A stretch of 25,175 nucleotides of DNA, taken from positions 1 to 25,175 of the forward strand of contig CAZKUN010000131.1 of the NCBI GenBank assembly GCA_964555935.1, read 5' to 3'. This DNA comes from CAZKUN01 sp964555935 (lineage in GTDB: Bacteria; Armatimonadota; Zipacnadia; Zipacnadales; VGFC01). The notes below the pieces were generated by a model. The model was not told where the DNA came from and searched no databases. It saw only the letters and a list, made by a program, of their open reading frames with translations. Position numbers and translations under genes: made by a program. Shown here piece by piece: positions 17,550 through 23,978 of this stretch (positions are counted from its first letter, which is position 1; every line of letters begins with the position of its first letter).

Positions 17550-18871
17550 TCCTGCCCCTCGCTCTCATCAGACGCGCGATGGATGCAGTCCCGGGAGATG
17601 CACAGCAGGAGTCCCAGCGATATGAAGCTCATCAGCACCGAGGTGCCGCCGTAGCTGACGAAGGGCAGCGTGATCCCCGTCAGGGGGACGAGTTTGGTCA
17701 CGCCTCCAACGATGACCAACGTCTGCAGCGCAAAGGCCGTGGACAGCGCCGCCGCCAACAGACCGCCAAAACGGTCGCGCGCTTGCCAGGCAATCGAGAA
17801 GCCTCTGTAGCTGATGAACGCCGACAGCAGCATGATGGCGATCACGCCCGCCATCCCCAGTTCTTCGCCAATCACCGCCAGAATCAGGTCGGTATGCGCG
17901 GCCGGGAGTTGTCCCGGCACGGGGAGTCCGTTCCCAAGGCCTCGGCCAAAAACGCCGCCTTCGGCGAAGCAGAACAGTGACTGAGCGATCTGCCAGCCGC
18001 TATCGTTGACGGTCGCCCATGGATTCAGCCACGCCTCAATACGGCGATGGACATGCGGAAACATCCGGTCGGCCGCCACGCCACCGGCGATGAAGATGCC
18101 CGCCCCCAGCGCGCCATAGGTTCGCCGGCCCGTCGCGAGGTACAGCAGTGCCAGGAACACGCCGTAGATCAAGACGGCAGCACCGAGGTCGCGCTGCAGC
18201 ACGAACACCGCCAAGGAGAAGATCGCCACGAGCAGAAGCGGCGCCAAATAGCGCATCTCCGGCACCGATATGCCCAGGAAACGGGGCCCGGTGGCGGTGA
18301 GCATATCGCCCTTGGCCGCTATGTAGCCCGCGAGGAATATGCAAAACAGCACTTTGGCGAGTTCCGTGGGCTGGAACCGGATGAGGTTCTCGATCCCAAT
18401 CCACAGCTTCGCGCCATTGACCTCGTGACCCCGCAGCATCGTGGCGACAATCAGTCCGATCGCAGCCGCTCCGCAAAGGTACTTGTAGTTGGCCAGCCGG
18501 CGGATGTCGCGGATCAGGCCGTATGTGGCGACCAGCGCCACCGTCCCGACCAGCATCCAAACCATCTGCCGCGTGCCGGCCGTCCGCAGACCCGTGGTGT
18601 CGGAGGCGGGCGCCCCCAGCTCGAGCCGCCAGAGCGTTAGCAGGCCGATGGCCGACAACCCAAGCGCGCACGCAATCAGCACGTGGTCGCGCTTCGGCCC
18701 GATGCGGTCGAGCAGGAACGTCGCGATGATGACGGCGCCAGGCACCAGAATCAGCCGACTTGCGTGGTGGAGTTGGATATCAAGCGTGTGGCAGAGCAAC
18801 AGGCCGCCACATCCAGCGATGATGGCGATCGCGCAGAGCAAGACCAGCTCGGTGCGGCGCGGTAGGCTAAT
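17546..18871 (-). CDS. rodA: SEDS glycosyltransferase (RodA/FtsW family)
   Basis: The product is about 441 residues with roughly a dozen membrane helices and polymerises lipid II into glycan strands. Family motifs are RFQPTELAKV (165-174), LQRDLGAAVL (225-234), GWQIAQSLFCFAEGGVFGRGLG (292-313; not counted as one motif), AAHTDLILAVIGEELG and LPFVSYGGTS (402-411). The frame is open far upstream, but the upstream part crosses a hairpin repeat and the end of the FHA gene. The most protein-like start is ATT at 18869-18871 (then SLPRRTEL...), which has AGGAG 7 nt upstream; TTG at 18890-18892 is a weaker option. Where other SEDS proteins carry an Asp in NPW-x-D before SGYQ, this one has Thr287. It overlaps pbpA by 4 bp. 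Confidence 0.9.
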   Translation of the reverse strand: MSLPRRTELVLLCAIAIIAGCGGLLLCHTLDIQLHHASRLILVPGAVIIATFLLDRIGPKRDHVLIACALGLSAIGLLTLWRLELGAPASDTTGLRTAGTRQMVWMLVGTVALVATYGLIRDIRRLANYKYLCGAAAIGLIVATMLRGHEVNGAKLWIGIENLIRFQPTELAKVLFCIFLAGYIAAKGDMLTATGPRFLGISVPEMRYLAPLLLVAIFSLAVFVLQRDLGAAVLIYGVFLALLYLATGRRTYGALGAGIFIAGGVAADRMFPHVHRRIEAWLNPWATVNDSGWQIAQSLFCFAEGGVFGRGLGNGLPVPGQLPAAHTDLILAVIGEELGMAGVIAIMLLSAFISYRGFSIAWQARDRFGGLLAAALSTAFALQTLVIVGGVTKLVPLTGITLPFVSYGGTSVLMSFISLGLLLCISRDCIHRASDESEGQE

Positions 18872-18900
18872 GAGCCGTCTCCTGGAATCCAACCGGCCCC

Positions 18901-18926
18901 GTCGGATCTGGAGATCCGACCTACGG
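18901..18926. repeat. Solitary hairpin repeat related to the array at 335-529
   Basis: A 20-nt inverted repeat GTCGGATCTGGAGATCCGAC (9-bp stem, 2-nt centre) is followed by CTACGG. Array stem B has the same layout: a TCGA-flanked palindrome ending in GACCTACG. It lies in the 110-bp gap between the fhaB-like stop and the proposed rodA start, inside the operon and on its transcript. Confidence 0.7.
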
Positions 18927-18983
18927 GGGTTATTGAAACCACCTATAGTGCTCGTCCGGACCGGCGCGTGGCAGGCTGCGTTG

Positions 18984-19622
18984 TTACGGCTCCGGCATCG
19001 CCGGCGGACGACCCTCCGTCGCATCTCCCGCACAGAACCGCATGACCGTTGTGCCTATCGAGACCCGGTCGCTCTCGCGGATCGGCGTCTCCTCCTCCAA
19101 GCGCGCGCCGTTCAACAGCGTCCCGTTCGTCGACCCGCGATCTCGGACATAAAGCGTCCCGTCGCGCGTGAAGATGAGCGCGTGATTGCTCGAAGTGAAC
19201 TTGTCGGCCGGCAGGCAGATCGTGTTGTGCGCTCCGCGACCGATCGTCGTGACGGCTGTGAGGGCGAACGTGCTACCAACCGGTAGAACCACTGGATCGC
19301 TCGTCTCAACCACGATGAGGCGATCCGGCAAGGAGCGAACCGTCGCGGCAGCGGGCGGCATGTCCACGGGTGCGGGCCGGCTCGGTGGCTCAACCGGCAA
19401 CGCTGATTGGGTCGGGCGTGGAGCGGGTTCGGGCACGGGGGCCTGCGCGCCCGTGAGTTCGGGATCTTGTTCGATCTGAATGGCGGGATGATGGGCCGGC
19501 TGCGCAGCGTGGGAATCGGCCCTCATCTCCTGGATCAGCGCCCTGAGAACTAGCAGCACAAAGAGATAGAGCAACCCGAGGAATGCGTACCGCCCAGCAA
19601 TCCAGATGATCTCCGTGTTCAC
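18984..19622 (-). CDS. Membrane-anchored FHA-domain protein (FhaB/FipA-like position)
   Basis: The product has 212 residues. An N-terminal transmembrane helix (about 10-30) is followed by a Pro/Ala-rich linker (35-95) and a C-terminal FHA domain (about 115-197). The phosphothreonine-binding residues are present: Gly128-Arg129 in TIGRG, Ser145-Asn146-His147 and Asn166-Gly167-Thr168 in DRGSTNGT. FHA domains read phosphothreonine, most likely on or made by the kinase encoded downstream. The start is GTG 19620-19622 with GAGG 5 nt upstream. In Actinobacteria the equivalent gene precedes a PP2C phosphatase (pstP) and rodA; here rodA follows directly after a gap with a hairpin repeat. The gene resembles FhaB by layout; no FhaB name is claimed from sequence alone. 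Confidence 0.9.
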   Translation of the reverse strand: MNTEIIWIAGRYAFLGLLYLFVLLVLRALIQEMRADSHAAQPAHHPAIQIEQDPELTGAQAPVPEPAPRPTQSALPVEPPSRPAPVDMPPAAATVRSLPDRLIVVETSDPVVLPVGSTFALTAVTTIGRGAHNTICLPADKFTSSNHALIFTRDGTLYVRDRGSTNGTLLNGARLEEETPIRESDRVSIGTTVMRFCAGDATEGRPPAMPEP

Positions 19623-19694
19623 TGATGCCTCACTGGGGTCAACCCGTCACGCGATTGGTCCGGCGGGAACGGCGGGCGAGACGCCTTGGCCGGG

Positions 19695-20360
19695 CTATTG
19701 CGGATCCGTGTCGAGATCAAACTGCATCTGCAGCTCGCCGAACTCGACCAGGTCGCCCGGCTCCATATGGGAGTTCGCCGCGGGGATCCCGTTCAGACGG
19801 GTCCCGTTCTTGCTGTCTAGGTCGATCAGCTGGAAGTGATTCCTACTCCAAAGCACCTGGGCGTGTCGCCTTGATGCCGAGCGACTGTCCAACGGCACGT
19901 CGCAGTCGGCGTCTCGGCCGATGACGGCCGGAGCGGCCACGCGGTACGCCTTGCCGCCTTCAGCAAGCTCCGTCAGACGAAACGCCGCGCGCTTGTCGGC
20001 AAAGGCGTGCTCAACGCGAAATCCGCCGGCTGCGATGGTCTCCGAGGACGTCACGAGGACGCCAGGGACGCTTTCGAGCAGATAGCCTGCCTCGCGGAGC
20101 CTCGCCCACAGTGAACTACGGTACTGTGCCTGAAGACGTTCGACCTCACCAGCGAGTTCGCCGTAGTCATCGAGCGAGAGCAGAATCGTGTATTCGTTGG
20201 GCGCTTCCGCGCCGCTATCCCGAAGCCGGCTCTCCCGAGCGGCAACGTTGAATAGCTCCTGACCGACGGCAACCAAGTCGAGCCGGCCGCCGAAGACGAC
20301 CTCGGCGCCACCCTCCGCAAGCTGCCCTAACGCCTTCTCCAAGCGGTCGAGGAGCGACAT
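19695..20360 (-). CDS. fhaA: FhaA-like protein: DUF3662-type N-terminal domain plus FHA domain
   Basis: The product has 221 residues. Residues 1-115 match the FhaA N-terminal (DUF3662) pattern: the opening MSLLDRLEKALG, NEYTILLSLDDYGEL and ARLREAGYLLESVPGVLV. Residues about 138-217 form an FHA domain with Gly148-Arg149, Ser163-Arg-Arg-His166 and Asn185-Gly186-Thr187. In mycobacteria FhaA binds phosphorylated MviN and is a substrate of PknB, restraining peptidoglycan synthesis. The long disordered middle of mycobacterial FhaA is absent here. It is the first gene of the operon, about 72 nt downstream of the predicted start from the - strand promoter at 20439-20467. Its ribosome binding site is weak (GGAT 6 nt before ATG). 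Confidence 0.92.
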   Translation of the reverse strand: MSLLDRLEKALGQLAEGGAEVVFGGRLDLVAVGQELFNVAARESRLRDSGAEAPNEYTILLSLDDYGELAGEVERLQAQYRSSLWARLREAGYLLESVPGVLVTSSETIAAGGFRVEHAFADKRAAFRLTELAEGGKAYRVAAPAVIGRDADCDVPLDSRSASRRHAQVLWSRNHFQLIDLDSKNGTRLNGIPAANSHMEPGDLVEFGELQMQFDLDTDPQ

Positions 20361-20438
20361 GCTAGAATCCGGGGTTCAATGTAGCGGGCTAAGTGCGCGC
20401 GAAGCGCATCGCGACGACACCATTGCGCAAGCGCGGAG

Positions 20439-20467
20439 ATTATACCAACTACATGCGGTCGTGTCAC
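20439..20467 (-). promoter_or_regulatory. Promoter of the fhaA-fhaB-rodA-pbpA-pknB operon
   Basis: On the - strand GTGACA (20467 to 20462, 5/6 to consensus) is followed by 17 nt and a perfect TATAAT (20444 to 20439). The predicted transcript starts near 20432 with a leader of about 72 nt before fhaA. Confidence 0.75.
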
Positions 20468-20502
20468 TAGCCCGATGAAGGCCTGGGCGTGGGGCCAAGC
20501 GC

Positions 20503-20531
20503 TTGACACGCCCCACCTCACGGCCTACAAT
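20503..20531 (+). promoter_or_regulatory. Promoter of the SLBB polysaccharide-export gene
   Basis: TTGACA (20503-20508) is followed by 17 nt and TACAAT (20526-20531), near-consensus. The predicted start is near 20538, leaving a leader of about 108 nt. It is divergent from the fhaA promoter, with only 35 bp between the two -35 hexamers, so one regulator could act on both. Confidence 0.8.
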
Positions 20532-20645
20532 CGCCCATAGGCTGCGCGAATCCGCGCATTTGGTAGCCCGTCGTCATGCGACGCGGGCGCGCAGCCGTGC
20601 GCCAGAGACCTTAGTACTCATCGCGGCACGGGAGGGCAGCAGACC

Positions 20646-21536
20646 ATGCGGGATTGGACCGGACGGTCTCTCTCCAGGCTGGGCATCCCACTCACAGCAG
20701 TCATCGCACTCACATGCTCCACACTCGGCGCCCAACTGGGCACTCCCGCCGGCGGCGGGATGAGCATCGGCGGCGTTGGGGTCGACATGGGCCAAAGGCT
20801 CGGCCCGGGCGACGTCGTCATGATCACCGTTCAGGGCGAGCCCGAGGAGTCCGGCTCGTTCATGGTCAGTCCGACGGGCACGCTCGGCGGCGGGCCGCTC
20901 ACTGGGCGCGTCCAGGCTGCCGGCCTGACGCTCGACCAGTTGCGAGATGAGATCGTCACCGCTCTGCGCGAGTTCATTCGGCGCCCGCTGGTGGGCGTCT
21001 CGCTGAACGCGGCGCAGTCACTTCGCACCGTTCATGTGGGCGGCACGGTCGCGACCCCGGGCGTGCAGATCGTGCGGTTCGGCGGATCGGTCGCGGAAGC
21101 CGTGATGGCGGCCGGCATCCTCCCCACCTCCGACCTCGCTCGGGCTAAGCTGACTCGCGGCGCGCAAGTCCTGCCGATTGACCTGAGCATGCTCCGGGGC
21201 GGGACATCGCTCGGACCGCCATTGCCGGCCCAAGCCGGTGACTTGATCTACGTTCCGAAGCTTGTCGCCGGCGCCATCTCCGTACACGGACTCGTCGGCA
21301 CCCCCGGGCCTCTGCCACTCGACCCCGAGGATCTCCAGGAGATGACCGTCCTGCGCGCGCTGAACATGGCGGGCGGCGCGACGGAGGGGCGGATCTTGTG
21401 TCTGCCTTGCTCCTGCATCGTGGCGGAGGGTCGGAGACCGTCAACCTCCAAGCCCTGCTGTACGACGGTGACATGGCCCAGGATCTGCCGATGCGAGGCG
21501 GCGACACGCTCGTGCTCCGTGCGGCGAAGAAACTGA
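20646..21536 (+). CDS. Polysaccharide export protein (Wza-like, SLBB repeats), N-terminal fragment of a frameshifted gene
   Basis: This frame encodes the true N-terminal part up to about base 21389 (residue 248); the last 48 codons are out of frame. Residues 1-29 are a signal peptide. A polysaccharide biosynthesis/export domain follows (about 50-125): RLGPGDVVMITVQGEPEESG, VSPTGTLGGG and LDQLRDEIVTAL. Two SLBB beta-grasp units come next, beginning RTVHVGGTVATPG and AISVHGLVGTPG. Wza-type proteins form the outer-membrane exit for exopolysaccharide. At 21386-21389 a GGGG run is one base short: a fifth G would give TEG-ADLVSALLLHRGGG and join this frame to the next entry as one 565-residue protein. 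GGGAGG lies 10 nt before the ATG. A sequencing error, a real null allele or frameshifting are all possible. Confidence 0.8.
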   Translation: MRDWTGRSLSRLGIPLTAVIALTCSTLGAQLGTPAGGGMSIGGVGVDMGQRLGPGDVVMITVQGEPEESGSFMVSPTGTLGGGPLTGRVQAAGLTLDQLRDEIVTALREFIRRPLVGVSLNAAQSLRTVHVGGTVATPGVQIVRFGGSVAEAVMAAGILPTSDLARAKLTRGAQVLPIDLSMLRGGTSLGPPLPAQAGDLIYVPKLVAGAISVHGLVGTPGPLPLDPEDLQEMTVLRALNMAGGATEGRILCLPCSCIVAEGRRPSTSKPCCTTVTWPRICRCEAATRSCSVRRRN

Positions 21537-22342
21537 CCATCGCCGGGCAAGTCAGCGATCCCCGCAGCGTCCCGATCGGCGAGGAGATCGGCATCCTCGA
21601 CGCGATTGCTCTCGGCGGCGGCCTGACGGCGCTTGCAGACCTGCGAGCCGTCCGCGTTATCCGCTCCACCGGCACCGAAGTCGTCGACATATCCGGTCTC
21701 TGGGACCGCGGCGACATCACGAACAACGTCAGAGTCGGCCCGGGCGACTCGGTGATCGTGCCGGAGCGCCTGCCCGAGGAAGTCCTCGTTGTCGGCAAAG
21801 TCGAGAATCCAGGCCCCACCGACATCTACAAGAAGGCTAACCGCGGCGTGTTCGGGCTCGTCCAAGCCGCGGTCCCGCTTCCGGAGGCCGACCTGCGCAA
21901 GGTCACCGTCCACCGCGTGGGGGCCCCGCCCTTCCTCGTTGACGTCAAGTCCATTGCCGAGCAGGGGAATTTCGCCGGCAACTACCAGGCCCAGGGCGGC
22001 GACACGATTTTCGTGCCGGAACTCGACAAGGTCTACGCGATCGGCGCTTTCAGCAACTCCGGCGCTTTCCCCCTGACCGCCACAACCACCGTCATCGAAA
22101 TCGTCGCGCTCGCGGGGCTCCGTGAGGACGCACGGATCAAGCAGATGCGTCTCGTGCGGCCGGGAACCGGCGGCACGCAGTCTCAGGTGATCAACTTCAA
22201 CAAGGTGCAGAAGGGCCTCGACAACACCAACTACGCGCTGCAGGCCGGCGACTACGTGTTCGTCCCGTCGCGCGACCCGAACAAGAGCACCTTCTGGGAC
22301 ATGTTCCGCGATGCCCTGTTCGTCCTCCGCGTCTTCACCTAG
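21398..22342 (+). CDS. Polysaccharide export protein (SLBB repeats), C-terminal fragment of the frameshifted gene
   Basis: This is the continuation of the preceding frame. The GTG at 21398 is only the first possible start codon in frame, with no ribosome binding site; the homologous sequence begins at 21389 (ADLV). Three further SLBB-like units are visible: KKLTIAGQVSDPRSVPIG, EEVLVVGKVENPGPTDIY and KVYAIGAFSNSGAFPL. Each is preceded by a GGD-T/VPE turn (MRGGDTLVLRA, GPGDSVIVPE, QGGDTIFVPE). The end, NYALQAGDYVFVPSRDPNK followed by a hydrophobic stretch, is a normal family C-terminus. It ends at TAG 22340-22342, just before a strong terminator. Confidence 0.8.
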   Translation: MSALLLHRGGGSETVNLQALLYDGDMAQDLPMRGGDTLVLRAAKKLTIAGQVSDPRSVPIGEEIGILDAIALGGGLTALADLRAVRVIRSTGTEVVDISGLWDRGDITNNVRVGPGDSVIVPERLPEEVLVVGKVENPGPTDIYKKANRGVFGLVQAAVPLPEADLRKVTVHRVGAPPFLVDVKSIAEQGNFAGNYQAQGGDTIFVPELDKVYAIGAFSNSGAFPLTATTTVIEIVALAGLREDARIKQMRLVRPGTGGTQSQVINFNKVQKGLDNTNYALQAGDYVFVPSRDPNKSTFWDMFRDALFVLRVFT

Positions 22343-22358
22343 ACACCTCAGCTACTAC

Positions 22359-22406
22359 GAATGAGAATGGCCCGCCGACCAAGGAGTCGGCGGGCCATTC
22401 TCGTTC
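22359..22406. terminator. Bidirectional terminator between the SLBB gene and the TPR gene
   Basis: A perfect 17-bp stem (22363-22379 with 22386-22402, beginning GAGAATGGCC) is extended to 21 bp with one G-U pair. It has a 6-nt loop and a T/C-rich tail (GTTCTTCCCTC) on the + strand. The two flanking genes converge on it. Confidence 0.9.
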
Positions 22407-22423
22407 TTCCCTCGGCGACGCCA

Positions 22424-22678
22424 CTATCCGGCGGCGGCGGTCTCCTCAGCTGCCGGCTCAGCGGGCTTCGTCACGGCATCGATGGCGGCTTGCATGGCTG
22501 CCATCTCCTCCGTGGTTATCGGCAAGCCCCACGCCTGCAGCATCGACGTGTAGTTCTTACCGAGTCCCGCGTTCACCCATATCGCTGCCAGGGCGGCCTT
22601 CTGCTCCAGCGTCTCCACTCCCGACGTCGCCTCGACGGGGATGTCGCGGGCAGCCGGGAACAGGGGCATCAGGGGGGG
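22424..22678 (-). pseudogene. C-terminal end of the secreted TPR gene, separated by a frameshift in a G7/C7 run
   Basis: In the frame ending at TAG 22424-22426 the sequence LMPLFPAARDIPVEATSG, then LEQKAALAAIWVNAG and TEEMAAMQAAIDAV, ending AAEETAAAG, has the composition of a natural protein end. The main frame (next entry) instead runs out into an Arg/Gly/Pro shadow sequence. The switch falls at the G7 run 22672-22678 (C7 on the coding strand). Removing one base gives VDWTPLMPLFPAARD, continuous with the upstream TPR frame. Codons of this frame upstream of the run are out of register and are not counted here. Confidence 0.65.
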
Positions 22679-23942
22679 TCCAATCGACCAGTTCACCCGA
22701 GACGGCCGCCAGACGCTCCGACAGGGACCACATGATCCCCATGCCGACATCCGCCGTGATCTTGTCGGCCGTGCCCTTCGCCTTCACGTGCGCCGCCAGC
22801 GCTTTCGCCGCCGCTGCTTTCGTCGTGTTCAGGTCGCGCAGATGTGTCCGGACCGCGGTCGCTCCAACGTTCAATTCGCCCAGTTCCACGTAGAGCATGT
22901 CCTCAAGCTGAGCTGACGCGAAGCGCGCGGCGCCATCAGCAAACCCCGGGACTGCCGCGGTGACATGAGCGATTGCAGGATCATTGACAAAGGCCGAGGC
23001 GACGGCCTCGAACCAGTGACGCCACTTCGGCGGCGGACCGACCATCGAGTCGGGGACGCGCATCGGCGAGCCCGCGGTGAAGGCCTTCACATTCGGATCG
23101 ACGAGGATCTCGATCCGCGCGCCTCCGCTAGGCATCCCGCCGCAGAACTCGGCCATCTGCAGATATGCCTGCTCCAGCCGGTCGGGAATGTTGTACGAGC
23201 GCACATCCATGGCCTTGTCGGAGGGCACCATGAGCAGGATGTGGTTCCGGCAGATCGCGTCATACCCGATGAGCGGCTTCTCAGCCGATTGGGCCGCGCG
23301 ATCCAGCGCGCCGAGTCCAGCCTGGATGATCTCGTCATTCGCGCCGGCTCGGATGTACTGGTATTCGATGAAGCCATCGTCGGCGAGGCCGGTCTGAATG
23401 AAGTTAGCGGCGAGCTTCCCATAGAGAATCGCCGCTCCGGGGCCGTTACCGAGCAACTGCTCGCAACGCGCCTTCCAGAAGAGCGCCTCGGGAGCCAGCG
23501 ACCGGTGCGGGTAGTTCTCACAGTAGTTGACGAACCCGGCCTGCGCGGCGCGGATGTCGCCGTTCAGCAAGTTCTGAACCGCAATCTTGTAGACGAAATC
23601 ATCCGACAAGCTGTGGTGCGGGTAGGTGTTGATTACCGCCATCATCACAGTCGCACGGTCCGCGTGCGTCGGCAGCTTCGGGTATAGAGCATTGAGCCGC
23701 TTCACCGCCGTGTTCGCCCAGGTGCTGACGGGGTAGGTGCCGATGAGCATGAGGTACGCGTTGCCGGCCGCAACCCAAGCCTCGAGCTTCTCGTAGTCGG
23801 CCGCGACCCTGTAGAGCGCGTCGTCACGGTAGTCGCTGCCCGGCAGCGCCTGCGACAGGATGATGTACGATTCGATGGCACTGGCGACAGGCTTTCCGGC
23901 GCCGGCGTCGATCCCGGCCTCAAACCCCTGCGCCACGCGCAT
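22557..23942 (-). CDS. Secreted TPR/outer-membrane-type protein, middle fragment
   Basis: This frame is the same as that of the next fragment and is separated from it by one in-frame TAG at 23979-23981. The ATG at 23940-23942 has no ribosome binding site and sits inside a TPR helix (EQNWMRVAQGFEAG), so it is probably not a real start. TPR-like helices continue: ESYIILSQALPGSDYRDDALYRVAADYEKLEAW, then NTAVKRLNALYP and ALFWKARCEQLLGNG (separate helices). A different, possibly peptidase-like or beta-rich region follows (RIEILVDPNVKAFTAGSPM, HWFEAVASAFVNDPA). The last 45 or so codons before 22557 are out of frame because of the G7 run. Homologous coding therefore covers about 22680-23978. Confidence 0.65.
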   Translation of the reverse strand: MRVAQGFEAGIDAGAGKPVASAIESYIILSQALPGSDYRDDALYRVAADYEKLEAWVAAGNAYLMLIGTYPVSTWANTAVKRLNALYPKLPTHADRATVMMAVINTYPHHSLSDDFVYKIAVQNLLNGDIRAAQAGFVNYCENYPHRSLAPEALFWKARCEQLLGNGPGAAILYGKLAANFIQTGLADDGFIEYQYIRAGANDEIIQAGLGALDRAAQSAEKPLIGYDAICRNHILLMVPSDKAMDVRSYNIPDRLEQAYLQMAEFCGGMPSGGARIEILVDPNVKAFTAGSPMRVPDSMVGPPPKWRHWFEAVASAFVNDPAIAHVTAAVPGFADGAARFASAQLEDMLYVELGELNVGATAVRTHLRDLNTTKAAAAKALAAHVKAKGTADKITADVGMGIMWSLSERLAAVSGELVDWTPPDAPVPGCPRHPRRGDVGSGDAGAEGRPGSDMGERGTR

Positions 23943-23978
23943 CCAGTTCTGCTCGACCTGGGCAAACTGCTCGGGGGT

